Notes: generated by a model from the letters alone, not told the origin. A stretch of DNA of 64,000 nt from an uncultured Mycoplasmataceae bacterium (GCA_947041945.1 CAMREV010000003.1:22101-86100); one strand, 5' to 3'. Positions 22,112-34,546 are shown, counted from the first letter of the stretch. Translations and numbers: made by a program.

Positions 22112-23026
22112 ATGAAATTATCTATTGTATACAATATTTGTAATTTTTCAAAGAATTTGGACAAGTCTTTAGAATCAATTGCAAAAATAAAAGGAAAAGA
22201 TTTTGAAGTAATCTTTGTTTTAAATTTAAGTAATAAAATGGTGGAAAAAATTTTACCATTATTAAAATTTCCAAAAGAAAGAGATTCATTTGTTTTTCTT
22301 GATCAAAATTTAGGTCATTCTTATGCATATAATATTGGATTAAAGTTAGCAAAAGGTGACTATGTTTATTTTGCAGGTTCAAAAAATATTTTTAAGCAAG
22401 ATTTCATGGAAAAATTAAATGAAAAAACATCAAAAGAAAATTATGATTTTATTGTTTTAAATGATGGCGATCAAAAAAAATTCTCAACTGAGGATTATAT
22501 CAAAAATAAAAATACAGATGTAATGAGTATAAAAAGAAAAATATTTAATAGAGATTTCTTAATAAAAAATAAAATTTTATTTACAAATTACAAATACTTT
22601 AACCTGCTTTATTTATTTCAGGTAAATGAAAATGCAAAAAAAATTGGATACATTGAAAAAAGTACTTGTGAGTTTATATATTCAGAAAAAGTAAATTACA
22701 ATTTATATGATATTCTTACATGTTCTGAAATGCTTTTTAAAATAATCAATGAATCTAAATTTGACAAATACAAAAAGGAATACTATAGAATGATAATAAC
22801 TGTTTCAATTCTATATGATTTCATTTATAAAGTTTTTAAAAATTATACTGATAAAAACATAATAATAAATTCAATTACTAATGCATATAGAGTTATTGAA
22901 AAAATATATCCAGAGTATAAAGAAAATAGATTTTTATTAAAAAATAAAAATAAAGAAATTCCAAACTTTATCTTAAATTTTAAAGTGAATTTGAAATACT
23001 GTAAAAATGTTTTAGAATTCTTGTAG
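22112..23026 (+). CDS. GT2-like glycosyltransferase, divergent active site
   Basis: The first 110 residues look like a GT-A glycosyltransferase family 2 fold: MKLSIVYNICNFSKNLDKSL, a VIFVLN strand, then LGHSYAYNIGLKLAKGDYVYF. At the place where family 2 has the DxD metal site, this protein reads YFAGSKNIF, so the key aspartates are missing. The remaining 190 residues are helical and Asn/Lys/Tyr-rich with no known motif. AAGGAG precedes ATG 22112. It may be inactive, may use another metal site, or may bind sugars without transfer. The RDD membrane protein follows seven bases later. Confidence 0.65.
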   Translation: MKLSIVYNICNFSKNLDKSLESIAKIKGKDFEVIFVLNLSNKMVEKILPLLKFPKERDSFVFLDQNLGHSYAYNIGLKLAKGDYVYFAGSKNIFKQDFMEKLNEKTSKENYDFIVLNDGDQKKFSTEDYIKNKNTDVMSIKRKIFNRDFLIKNKILFTNYKYFNLLYLFQVNENAKKIGYIEKSTCEFIYSEKVNYNLYDILTCSEMLFKIINESKFDKYKKEYYRMIITVSILYDFIYKVFKNYTDKNIIINSITNAYRVIEKIYPEYKENRFLLKNKNKEIPNFILNFKVNLKYCKNVLEFL

Positions 23027-23032
23027 AAAATA

Positions 23033-23845
23033 ATGAAAAAAGTTTACCCTTTGGCACCGGCATCTAGGAGGTTCTTTGCTAGATTATTAGATTTCATTTT
23101 AGTGTTTGGAATAATAGTAATTTTTTATTTTGTATTGTTTTCTAGAAATCCAATTGAAACTGATTTTAAGGGATACTTATTCTTTTTATACATGATATTT
23201 ATTTGACTATCTTTATTTATTTATTTTGTTTTAATACCATCTTTAAATAAGGGAAGAACTTTATTTACATTCATATTAAAGATGAGAATATTTGATTCAA
23301 ATTCTGAAAATTATTTTTTAATTGAAAAAATTAATTTTAGAAATGACAAACATAAAATATATCTTTATTTTATAACTAACCTATTTAAAAGAGAATTTTT
23401 TGTTTGAAATATATTTTGCATAATCAATTTTTCATTAAGTATTGTTTTATTATCACTTGGAGATATAAAAGGTTTAATTTTTTTAAAATCAGTTTTTATA
23501 TCAAATGCAGGAATAAGTAATACAGAAGGAACTAATGCTTTTGCAGTCATATTTACTTCTTTATACTCAATTAATCTTTTAGTACTTTTTGGTATATTTA
23601 TTAACTTTTGAATTAATTCAGGTAAGAGAAATGTAATTGATATTTTCAGTTCTACAGTTACTCTTTACTTGGAAGAAATTAAACCAAAATCAGACAATTT
23701 TAATAAAGATAAAAAGAATATAATAAATTATGGATTGCCTGGTGAAATTTTAGATTCAGTTTTTAATGAAATGTATGAAATAGAGAAAGAAAAAGATAAT
23801 GAGAAAAATAAATGAAAAGCAAAAAGAAGCAATAGAATCAGGTAA
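23033..23845 (+). CDS. RDD family membrane protein
   Basis: A 270-residue membrane protein opening with the RDD motif (SRRFFARLLDFILV). It has about four or five hydrophobic segments (near residues 18-38, 47-68, 123-145 and 175-195) and a charged cytoplasmic tail. The frame goes through a TGA-Trp at 23813 and stops at TAA 23843, so it overlaps the start of pcrA by 47 bases. RDD proteins are often of unknown function; some are proposed ion or small-molecule transporters. Confidence 0.75.
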
Positions 23846-25988
23846 TGAACCATTAATGGTAATAGCGGGAGCTGGTTCTGGGAAAACATTTGTTTTAACT
23901 CAAAGAATAATTTACTTAGTAAATGAACTTGGTTTTTATCATAATTCTATTCTTGCATTCACTTTTACAAATAAAGCAGCAAATGAAATAAGAGAAAGAA
24001 TTTTAAGTTCAATTCCTGATGTGCCATTTAATTGAATTGGAACTTTCCATAGTATTTGTTTAAAAATATTAAGGGAAGACATTTCTGTTTTAAATCGTTC
24101 AAATAATTTTGTTATTTTAGATGAAGAAGATCAACTATCTGTAATAAAAGAGATTTATAAGATAAAAGCTTTTTCTAAAGATATTATTGTTCAAAAAAAG
24201 GCACTTTTATATGTTAGCTATTTAAAATCTAAAAAAATAGATGTTGAAGATCAAGAAGAAATAAATGAAGAACTAACTAGATCTGATTTGAGTGAAGATA
24301 AAATTAAAATTATTTCTATTTGTTATAAAGAATATTGCAATTACTTATTGGTAAAAAATTTATTAGATTTTGATGATTTAATTATTTGTGTAAATAAAAT
24401 ATTTTCAATTAATGAAGAAGTAAAATTAAAATGACAAAGCAAATTTAATTATATTTTAGTAGATGAGTTTCAAGATACAAATGAAGATCAATTTGAGTTA
24501 TTGAATCATTTGGTAAGAAATAAAGAAAATATTTTTATAGTTGGTGATCCTGATCAAATGATTTATTCATGAAGAGGAGCATATTCAAATATCTTTGAAG
24601 ATTTTCAAAGAATCTATCCAAATCACAAAAAAATTCTTTTAGAAAAAAATTATCGTTCATCACAAAACATTCTAGATGTTTCAAATCAATTAATAAGAAA
24701 TAATAAGTTCAGAATTGAGAAGGCTTTATATACTGACAACAATAGAGGATCAAATATAATTCACTATCAAGCTGTTAGCTCTGATAGAGAATCAAATTGA
24801 ATTGCAAATAAAATAATTGACCTTAAAGATAATTATGGATATAGATATAAAGACATTGTTGTTTTATATAGAAGTAATTATTTATCAAGAAACATAGAAC
24901 AGTCTTTAATTTATAAAGATATACCATACATAATATTTGGTGGCCTAAAATTCTTTCAAAGAAAAGAAATAAAAGATTTAATTTCATTTATGAAGTTAAT
25001 ATGTTTTGATGATGATGTTTCGCTAAATAGAATTCACAATACGCCAAAAAGAAAAATTAGTGAAGCCGTTTATTCTAAAATTCTTCAATTTGCAAATTAT
25101 AATAATATTTCAACATGAGAATCATTTAAAAAGGTTCATGAAATAAACGAATTAAAAGATGCAGCAAAGAAAAGCTGTTATGAATTTTATGAAATGATTT
25201 TAGCGTTAAAAGAATTCAAATATATTTCAATTAATGATTTAGTTGATAAGATTTTAGATGATACAAATTATTTAGAATATTTAAAAGATGCAGATGAAGA
25301 ATACAGAGTTGAAAATATAAGGGAATTAAAATCAGCAATTGGTTTATATCAATATAGAAATCCTTCTTCAACACTTCAAGACTATTTACAAGAAATAACA
25401 TTATACATGTCTAACGAAGAGAGAAATTTAGAAAATAATAGAGATTATGTTTCACTTATGACAATCCATAATGCAAAAGGTCTAGAATTTAAAAATGTTT
25501 TTTTAATTGCTTTTTGTGATGGTTTGTTTCCATCTTCTAAATCAATAGAAAAAGGTGATATTTCTGAAGAAAGAAGAATTGCATATGTTGCAATGACAAG
25601 AGCAAAAGAGAATTTATTTATTTCATCCCATGATGGAAAAAATTTCCATTCATCTAAATTATCTGATTTAGTACCATCAAGATTTATTGAAGAAATAAAA
25701 TCTAACAAAAATTTTGAATTAAATAAAGATCCTGCAAGCAGACCAAAAATAAATAATAATTATAAAAATTTTTCAATTGACAGAGTTGCTTCAGAAGAAA
25801 AAGATTTTACTGAAAATTATTATAAAGAAAAGCAAACATTTGAATTAGGAGACCCTGTTGTTCATACAATGTTTGGTTCTGGAATAGTTGTTGGAATTGA
25901 TGGAGAGACATTAAAAATAACTTTTAAATCCCCTCATGGAATCAAGTTTATTTCTCGAGATCATAAAAGTATTAAAAAGTTAGATTAA
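23799..25988 (+). CDS. pcrA: UvrD/PcrA-type superfamily 1 DNA helicase
   Basis: A 3'-5' helicase of 729 residues for repair, replication restart and RecA removal. Motifs run in order: Q motif LNEKQ-like start ([10 protein letters not shown]), Walker A AGAGSGKT, Ia [14 protein letters not shown], Walker B VDEFQDTN, motif [17 protein letters not shown], motif IV EKNYRSS, motif [16 protein letters not shown], motif [11 protein letters not shown]. The C-terminal region near [14 protein letters not shown] is the UvrD Tudor-like domain. The start lies inside the RDD gene. It overlaps the convergent lipoprotein gene by four bases at the stop. Confidence 0.95.
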
Positions 25989-26860
25989 TTTGTTCCGAAT
26001 TTTTTGTCTAAATAGTATTCATAAAGAGACTTAACAGTTTCATTAGATGCAATAGAGTTATTTACATTGTCTGCATTACCAAGAAGAATAGGTTTTTTCT
26101 TATTCGAAAATGCAATTCCACCTGATAATTTATTATTATCTCCCACAATTGAACTTAAGTTTGGTCTTACAGATAATGCATAATCAATAAAATCTCTATA
26201 ATCTATTGCAGGTTGGTCTTGTCTTATATATAAACCATTTAATATTTTATATTCAAATGGTAATTTACTAAATTCTGCAATTTCATTATGTTCTATACTA
26301 GGTGTTAAATTATTTTTAATAGTAAAATCATAATTATATTTGTCTAATAATTTTATTTCATCATAAGTTGCAAATGGGTCAAAATTTAATTCTGAAAAAA
26401 TATTATTAGTGCTTTCGAATGCAGGGTTATCAATAAATAACAAAACTTGAACAAATGGATTTAATTCTTTTTCTGAAAGAAATGCTTCAAGAAAGTTTGA
26501 ATCAACAATTGGATTTGTAGAAACTCCACCACCATTTTCAATTCCACCACCACTTAATCAATTTCTAAATTCTAAAGTAGAAGCCGATCCAGCTAATGAA
26601 CCATATATAAAAATGTAATTTCCTTTATTAATACCTGTATCACCTAGAATAGCCTCTTTTGGAGAACTGTTCTGTACTTTTAAGTCTGAAAGCAAAACTT
26701 TACCATTTACTTCTGGTGATAATTCCATTATTTTTAATTTAATAGAATCTTTTGTTGTTTGAGCTCCACATGAAACTAAGAACATAGATGAAACTAATGA
26801 AATATTAAACAAAGAAAAAAGTAATATTTTTTTTCTATTTCTTTTAATAATTTTTTTCAT
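25985..26860 (-). CDS. Lipoprotein, function unknown
   Basis: A 291-residue protein with a basic N terminus (MKKIIKRNRKK), a hydrophobic core and a lipobox FLVSC, so a membrane-anchored surface lipoprotein. The rest is Asn/Asp/Leu-rich with a glycine-rich stretch (SGGGIENGGG) near residue 105. No enzyme motif is seen. AAGGAGCC lies just before the start. It points away from the HU gene, and a shared divergent promoter region of about 220 bases separates them. Confidence 0.75.
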
Positions 26861-27083
26861 ATGGCTCCTTAATTTATTTTATTTTCATAAAAATATATCA
26901 ATAATAATTATATATTATTTAATAAAAAAATTAATAGTTAATATTAAGATGTACTTTTTTAACTCAAAATCACATATCAAAATCAAAAAAAATGAAATTT
27001 TTAAAAAAAGTGTTTAAAAACAAGCATTAAATAATAAAATTTAGATGTATGCATGTTGCATTATATTACCAAGGAGAAATAAA

Positions 27084-27407
27084 ATGGGAAAAAAATTAGT
27101 GTTAGATTCAAATATGAGGCCATTAACTAAAAATCAAATAATAAAACTTATTAGTGATAATGCAAATATTTCAATACCAGTTATAAAAGATATATTCGAT
27201 GATTTTCAAAAATTAATGTTTGCTGAATTAGACAGATGTTTAGAATTTAAATTATTAGATATAGGAAAAGTAAAAGTTAAACGTTCTAACCCTAGAACTG
27301 GTGTAAACCCAAGTACTGGTCAAAAAGTAGAAATTTCTGCTAAAACAAAATTAAAATTCACTTTTTCAAAAGGTTGTAAAGATTTTGCAGAATCACTATA
27401 TATTTAG
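27084..27407 (+). CDS. hup: HU-family DNA-binding protein
   Basis: A 107-residue HU/IHF-type nucleoid protein. LTKNQIIKLISDNANIS starts the dimerisation helices, and the DNA-binding arm RSNPRTGVNPSTGQKVEI carries the family signature with its intercalating proline. ATG 27084 is chosen over an in-frame ATG at 27045 because AAGGAGAAAT lies just before it and the product then begins as HU proteins do. It runs alone between a divergent lipoprotein gene and gap. Confidence 0.92.
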   Translation: MGKKLVLDSNMRPLTKNQIIKLISDNANISIPVIKDIFDDFQKLMFAELDRCLEFKLLDIGKVKVKRSNPRTGVNPSTGQKVEISAKTKLKFTFSKGCKDFAESLYI

Positions 27408-27478
27408 TGATCAAAATATTATAAATTATATATAATAAAAAAAAAGACTATTTTTTAGTTGGAAGGAAAAAATAAAAT

Positions 27479-28484
<1,006 letters not shown>

Positions 28485-28486
<2 letters not shown>

Positions 28487-28527
28487 TAATTTTCAAATGT
28501 TTATCACATTTAAAAATTATTTTTTTT
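28485..28527 (+). terminator. Terminator after gap
   Basis: A 16-bp stem with one mismatch (28485-28500 with 28506-28521), loop TTATC, then a T run. It overlaps the TAA of gap. Confidence 0.85.
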
Positions 28528-28553
28528 CTCCATTATTATAAAAAGGATATAAA

Positions 28554-30056
28554 ATGAAAAAAAAAACCAAAAAAATTATTAAGGCTAGTTTAACAACACT
28601 ATTTGGTTTTGGACTATTAGCATTTATTATTTCAACTTCTGTGATTAATGTAGGAAGTAACACTTCTAATTTATTTGCAGAAATAGTTGTTTCAGACAAC
28701 ACTTCAGTTCTTGCTGATAAATCTTTTAGTGAAACTACTTTTAATGGTTATAGAGATTTCCTAAATTCCAGAAATGAAAAAGAGTTAGATAGACCTGTTG
28801 AAGATTTTAGAGAAGGTTTTGGTTTATGAAGAAGACCAGGAACAAACAACCAAGAAAAAGAGACAACATTCAAAGGAATATTTGAAAATGGTAAAGATAT
28901 TATTATTGCTCCAGGTTTCAATAGTCAAGCAGCAATAGAAAGTGTTATAAAAGATTCAACATATTCAGATAAGGGTTTTTTACTCTTAGATGCCGATTTA
29001 GAAAAAGCTAGTAATGTTTCAACAGTAATATTTAGAATGGAACAAGCAGCATTCCAATGTGGTGTTGCAGCATCAGAGTTCTTAAGTTTAAATGAATCAA
29101 TATTTGGAAAAGATGGATCTTTAAAAATTGGAGGATTTGTTGGAATTCCCATTCCATCAACTTTAGACTTCCTTATTGGATTTCAAAAAGGTATGGTTGC
29201 ATGAAATGAACATAACCCTCTTAAAACAAAAGTTGAATGAACTACGCTTGGAAACAATATTGACTCTTATAAGTCTGGAAGTTTTGGTATTGGTGATGGA
29301 AGACAAAAATCTAAAGAATTACTAGACAAGGGAGCTGATGTAATATTACCAATTGCAGGACCTCAAACTTTAGATACAATTGCGGAAATAAGATTAGAAA
29401 ATAGACCAGTAATAATTGTTGCCGCTGACTCTGCTCAAGAAGATAATGTTGGAATTCAACAACCTATCCCCGGTTTAGGAAGCAATGTTATTAAAAATGC
29501 TGATGGAACAAACTCTACTAATAATAACATTATTCAATTTTCTGCAGTAAAAAAATTAGATGTTGCTGTTCAAGGTACTTTAACTGCTATATCTAATTTA
29601 GATGGTAGCAATATTGCAACTTTTGATGGATCTCAATATGGTGGTTTTGGCTATAGTAATACAATTGCATTGGGTGAAAAAGGAGAAAGTGCCGTTGGTA
29701 TTTCGCAAGCTGGAAAAGCTTATTTCACTCAAGGTCTTGGTGGAACTGATTTTGGTACCGTTGTAAGTGGTTTACCAATAAATAATATATTTAAAGAAAT
29801 GATTGGTATACCAACTCCTGAAAATGTAATACAGCTTTTTAATACAGCTGATGGAACTCCAGGAATTGGCGGAAGTAGTGCCGTAGCATCAATTGGCAGA
29901 TATTCAGATGGCCTTAATAACCAAAAAAAATCAATTGCACCAGTAAATGTCGCTGGTAAAGAAATAAGGTTAAATGGTAGTCATTTTGCACCACCATTAC
30001 CAACTACTCCATTCCTACTTAGCGATTATGGAATTTTAAGAAGAAAGGTAATATAA
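28554..30056 (+). CDS. BMP-family substrate-binding protein of a nucleoside ABC transporter
   Basis: A 500-residue member of the basic membrane protein family, which binds nucleosides outside the cell. Recognisable parts are DIIIAPGFNSQAAIE, GFLLLDAD, FRMEQAAFQCGVAASEF, a GGFVGIPIPSTLDFLIGFQKG segment and KGADVILPIAGPQT. The N terminus has a signal or anchor helix (residues 11-33), but no lipobox cysteine; the first Cys is well inside the domain. It heads an operon with the ATPase (three bases on) and two permeases. GAP terminator and AAGGATATAAA separate it from gap. Confidence 0.88.
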
Positions 30057-30058
30057 TT

Positions 30059-31666
30059 ATGAACGATAAAATACAAGATTATATTGTTTACATAGATAAC
30101 ATATCTAAATCCTTTTTAAATGGAAAAATTAAAGCTAACCAAAACATTACATTAAGAGTAAAACAAAATGAAGTTTATGCACTAATGGGTGAGAATGGTG
30201 CTGGAAAATCCACAATAATGTCAATCTTATTTGGTATTTATAAACAAGATAGTGGAAAAATATATATTAGAGGAAAAGAAGTTGATTTCAAATTTGCAAA
30301 TGATGCACATAAAGAAAAAATTGGAATGGTACATCAACACTTTAAATTAGTAGAAGAATTTACTGTTCTTGAAAATATTATTCTTGGTAATGAAATTTGT
30401 AAAGAAGACTTACTTATAAAGAACTTTATTATTGATAAGAAAAAAAGTAGAAAAAAAATTGAAGAACTAATTAAAAAGTACAAATTAGATATTAATTTAA
30501 ATGATAAAATTAAAAAATTAAATGTTTCACAAAAACAAAAAGTAGAAATTTTAAAATTATTATTTCTTGATTCTGAAATATTAATATTTGATGAACCAAC
30601 TGCCATACTTTCAAAAAGCGAAATTGCTCTATTTTTAGAAATGATTAAAAATTTCAAAAAAGAAGGCAAAACAATTATACTAATTACTCATAAACTTAAA
30701 GAAGTTTTTGAAGTTGCTGAAAGAGGAGCAATAATTAGAAAAGGTAAATTAGTTGAAGAAGTAGACATTAAAAAGATGGATGCTAAAAAAATTAGTTCAC
30801 TAATGGTTGGAAAAGAAATTAATGAAGTAAAAAACAAATCTAAAAAACAATTTGGAGAAGTGGTACTTTCTGTAAAAGATTTAGTAATAGAGGAAAACAA
30901 AACAATTTCATTTGATATAAGAGCAGGAGAAATTTTCTCAATTGCTGGAGTAAGTGGAAATGGTCAAACAGATTTAATATCCTTAATTACAGGTTTAGAA
31001 AAACCTAAAAAAGGACAAGTTTTTATTAGAGATGTTGAAACTAATTCTTTAATAGAAACTTCAAAAATGGACATAAATAAAAAATATAGAGTTGGATTAT
31101 CATTTGTTCCAGAAGATAGACAAAAACATGGTTTATTTTTGGATTCATCAATTGCATACAATTGTGTAATAAATCGATTTAACGAATATATTGGAGATAA
31201 AAAAGTTAAATTTTATATGACGATCCCTTTTCTACCTTTTCTTAAATTTATAAATTGAAATGCAATAAGTCATACTGCAATTAAATTAGTTAAAAAATAT
31301 AATGTTGCAGGAGCATCTTCAATACATGATAGTGCTGGTAATCTTTCTGGTGGTAATCAACAAAAAATTATCATTGGTAGAGAACTAAGTAAACAAAGTA
31401 ATTTAATTATATTATTTCAACCAACAAGAGGTTTAGATATTGGAGCAATTCAAATGCTTCATGAATATATTCTTAAAGCAAAAGAAAAAGGAAAAGCAAT
31501 TTTACTAGTATCTTATGAATTATCTGAAATATATTCCTTATCTGATACAATATCAGTTATTAGTAAAAATTCACTGGTAAGTCAAGGAACTGTTCAAGAA
31601 ATGAACATTGATAAAGTTGGTCAACTAATGACAACATCAACATTTGGAGTAGAAAATGAAAAATAG
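30059..31666 (+). CDS. Nucleoside ABC transporter, double ATPase (RbsA/NupA type)
   Basis: Two fused nucleotide-binding domains in 535 residues. Domain 1 has Walker A GENGAGKST, an unusual signature NVSQKQKVEI, Walker B ILIFDEPTAI and a THKLKE switch. Domain 2 has a degenerate Walker A GVSGNGQTD, signature LSGGNQQK, and LIILFQPTRGLD, where Gln replaces the catalytic Glu. This asymmetry is usual for the sugar and nucleoside uptake class. It overlaps the first permease by 11 bases. One TGA-Trp at 31256 lies mid-gene. Confidence 0.92.
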
Positions 31667-33038
31667 TAATTATGTTAAAAACAAAACAAAATATACTTTA
31701 GATAGTGTTTTCTATAATTACAAAAATAGATCTCTATTAAAGCAAATAGGATTTGTAATCTTGTTTATTTTGGGTTCTTTATTTGTTTCTCTAATAATCA
31801 TTCAAATGTTAGGCTACAACATGATTGATGCATTGCATGCAATCTTAACAAGACCATTTCAAAGTTTCTTATATAAGGACTTTATAACAAACATTTCCAC
31901 ATTAGGAATTTCTGGATTAGCCTTTGCAGTCGCATATAAGGCCGGAATATTCAATATTGGTGTAAGTGGCCAAATGGTAGCTGCTGGTCTGGCTATTGTT
32001 GGTGTAAGTCAATCACTTACTAGAGAAGTCACAATAAGTGGTGAGATTAAATTAGAAACTACAACAGGACCTTCTGGAGTAATTATTATTGTTTTAGTAG
32101 CAATGCTTACAGGTATGTTTGTTTCAATGGTAATTGGAGCATTAAAAGTGTTCTTCAAAGTGCATGAAGTTGTTAGTTCAATTTTATTAAACTGAATTAT
32201 TTTCTTTTTAGGAAAATGATTAATTATTGATGGACCTTTATCAAATCCAAATGATCCTTTATATTCATTAAGAGTTCATGAAGATCTTGCATTTTATGAT
32301 GGCGGTTTCCTTTCTGGTTTTGTAGGAGCTTTAATATCATTATTAGTATTAGTTGTAGTTATCTGAGCAATCTTTAAATTTACAATATTTGGAAAGCAAA
32401 TGATATTTGTTGGAAAGTCGCTAACTGCAAGTAAATACTCTGGTTATAAAATTAGAGAATTACAATTAAGTGCATTTGCTATTTCTGGTGCAATTTCAGG
32501 AATATTAGCATGTATAGTTTATACAGCAAATTCAACAAAAGCAATGCCAATACCATTAGTTAACTTATTACCTTTAGAAGGTTTTAATGGTATAGCAATT
32601 GGATTGATTGCATTCTCAAATCCAGTTGCAATTATACCTGTTTCATTTGTAATGGCATTATTCTCAACAACTGCATTAGCAGCTGCTCCATTTCCTAACT
32701 CAATGGGTAACTTAATTCTTGGTTTAGTAATGTATGGTACTTCAATATTTGCAATTGCATATAAAATACAATTAATGACAAGAATAAGAAATTATTTATC
32801 TAAAAAACTTGATAATAATTTTACAAAAAAATGAGATACAAGAGTTAAAAACAAAAGTAAATTCTTGAGAGAAATTGATAGAAAATTATCAGATTTAAAA
32901 ATTGCCTTATTTAGTGTAAAAATTAAAGATGATTATCTTGGAGATGCAACTAAAGAAAGTCTTATAGAAAAATATCTAATTGAAAAAAATGAGTTGAAAA
33001 ACAAACTAAATTTAATTAAAGAAAAAGAGGGAGAATAA
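31656..33038 (+). CDS. Nucleoside ABC transporter permease 1
   Basis: A 460-residue permease of the BPD_transp_2 family. About eight or nine membrane segments are visible, the first at residues 30-52. The family region FNIGVSGQMVAAGL and the later GAISGILACIVY and LPLEGFNGIAIGLIAFSNP are typical of YufP/NupB-like permeases. The last 70 residues, after the final helix, form a charged, Lys-rich, probably coiled-coil tail that is not common in the family. It overlaps the ATPase gene and is followed two bases later by permease 2. Confidence 0.9.
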
Positions 33039-33040
33039 TT

Positions 33041-33979
33041 ATGAATTTTTCAAACATATTAAACATTGCACTATTATTCTCTCTTGTTTTAGGATTGGGT
33101 GCACTTAGTGGTTTCTTTTCTGAGAGAGTTGGAATTGTAAACATCGGAATTAATGGAATGATGACATTTGGAGCTTTATTCTACTGTATATATGGTGGCT
33201 TAATAAACGGAGGAAATGCCGGATTTAAGGGCGGAACCGCAGGAGATGGAACATTCTTAATACCAATGATTCTTGCATCTATATCAACAATATTAATTGG
33301 TTTTTTATTTGGTTTTGCAGTTATTAAATTAAAAGCAAATCATATTATAGCGGGAACAGCAATAAATTTACTTGGAGCATCATTTGGTATATTTCTAAAT
33401 AGTTCTCTAGGATTCTCAATTTTAGGTGTTGAAGAATTAAGAGATTCTTACACACAAATATTAAAAATTGGTGATACAGATTTATTTGGTTCTACATTGA
33501 TATTATTCTTCTTAATTGGTTTTGTAGTATTAGGAATTTGATTATTCATTAAATATACAAAATTCGGTTTGAGATTTATATCAATTGGTGAAAACCCATA
33601 TGCAGCTGATGTTCAAGGTATCAATGTAATTAAATATCAATGAGTTGGAATAATAATTTCAGCAGCAATTGCTGGATTGGCTGGTTCAATATTCATGTAT
33701 AATGGCACTTCTTTCAGAGGTGATGTTGACTCATTAGGTTTCTTATCTCTTGCAATCATGATTGCTGGAGCTTGAAGAATTCCATTGATATCATTAGTAA
33801 CAATTGTCTTTGCATTCTTAGTAAGTATTTCAAGACAAAATATTCCAAATACTAGTTCAGATTTATTATTAATTCTTCCATATGCATTTACACTATTAAC
33901 ATTAGTTGTGTTCTCTTTCTTTAGTTTTGGTAATCCACCAAAACATGCGGGACAACATTTTGCTCATGAGAAGATATAA
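33041..33979 (+). CDS. Nucleoside ABC transporter permease 2
   Basis: A 312-residue permease of the same family as its neighbour. It has the start LGLGALSGFFSERVGIVNIG, a GMMTFGALFY segment, NHIIAGTAINLLG, GENPYAADVQGINV and a late IAGLAGSIFMYN helix. These match the second permease (YufQ/NupC-like) of nucleoside importers. GGGAG in the end of permease 1 is its ribosome site. It is the last gene of the four-gene operon and is followed by a perfect 15-bp hairpin. Confidence 0.92.
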
Positions 33980-33996
33980 ATATAATTCATAGATAA

Positions 33997-34037
33997 CAAA
34001 AAAAATATTTGCTCATTAAGAACAAATATTTTTTTTG
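33997..34037. terminator. Bidirectional terminator between transporter operon and tRNAs
   Basis: A perfect 15-bp inverted repeat (33997-34011 with 34023-34037) contains A and T runs, so it can stop both the nucleoside operon (plus) and the tRNA cluster (minus). Confidence 0.85.
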
Positions 34038-34044
34038 TTTATAT

Positions 34045-34129
34045 TGGTGCACTTAAAGGGACTCGAACCCCCACGCCGTAAGGCATTAGATCCTAAGTCT
34101 AACGCGTCTGCCAATTCCGCCATAAGTGC
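34045..34129 (-). tRNA. tRNA-Leu (TAG)
   Basis: Class II tRNA with acceptor GCACTTA/TAAGTGC, anticodon loop CTTAGGA giving TAG, a long variable arm and an encoded CCA. It is last in a minus-strand cluster transcribed Asn-Glu-Val-Thr-Leu. Confidence 0.95.
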
Positions 34130-34196
34130 ACAAGGAACTTGTTTTGGGTTTTTAACCCTTGCCTATAATTATTTATAAGCTAAATAAGTATATATA

Positions 34197-34272
34197 TGGT
34201 GCCGACTATAGGAGTTGAACCTACAACCTACTGATTACAAGTCAGTTGCTCTGCCAATTGAGCTAAGTCGGC
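34197..34272 (-). tRNA. tRNA-Thr (TGT)
   Basis: Acceptor GCCGACT/AGTCGGC, anticodon TGT in the loop CTTGTAA and an encoded CCA. Fourth gene of the minus-strand cluster, 67 bases before tRNA-Leu. Confidence 0.95.
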
Positions 34273-34279
34273 AATATAA

Positions 34280-34355
34280 TGGTGGAGTGTGAGGGGATCG
34301 AACCCCCGACCCTATGCTTGTAAGGCATATGCTCTCCCAGCTGAGCTAACACTCC
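34280..34355 (-). tRNA. tRNA-Val (TAC)
   Basis: Acceptor GGAGTGT/ACACTCC, anticodon TAC in the loop CTTACAA, a GC-rich T-arm and an encoded CCA. Third gene of the minus-strand cluster. Confidence 0.95.
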
Positions 34356-34388
34356 ATGTAAAATTAATATTAATTAATTTATTTATAA

Positions 34389-34465
34389 TGGTGACCCGTA
34401 CGGGATTCAAACCCGTGAATGCACGCGTGAAAGGCGTGTGTGTTAAGTCGCTTCACCAACGGGCC
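34389..34465 (-). tRNA. tRNA-Glu (TTC)
   Basis: Acceptor GGCCCGT/ACGGGTC, anticodon TTC in the loop CTTTCAC and an encoded CCA. Second gene of the minus-strand cluster. Confidence 0.95.
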
Positions 34466-34471
34466 ATAAAA

Positions 34472-34546
34472 TGGCGGCTGCAGTAGGGATCGAACCTACG
34501 ACCAATTGATTAACAGTCAACTGCTCTACCGCTGAGCTATGCAGCC
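34472..34546 (-). tRNA. tRNA-Asn (GTT)
   Basis: Acceptor GGCTGCA/TGCAGCC, anticodon GTT in the loop CTGTTAA and an encoded CCA. First gene of the minus-strand cluster, six bases before tRNA-Glu. Confidence 0.95.
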
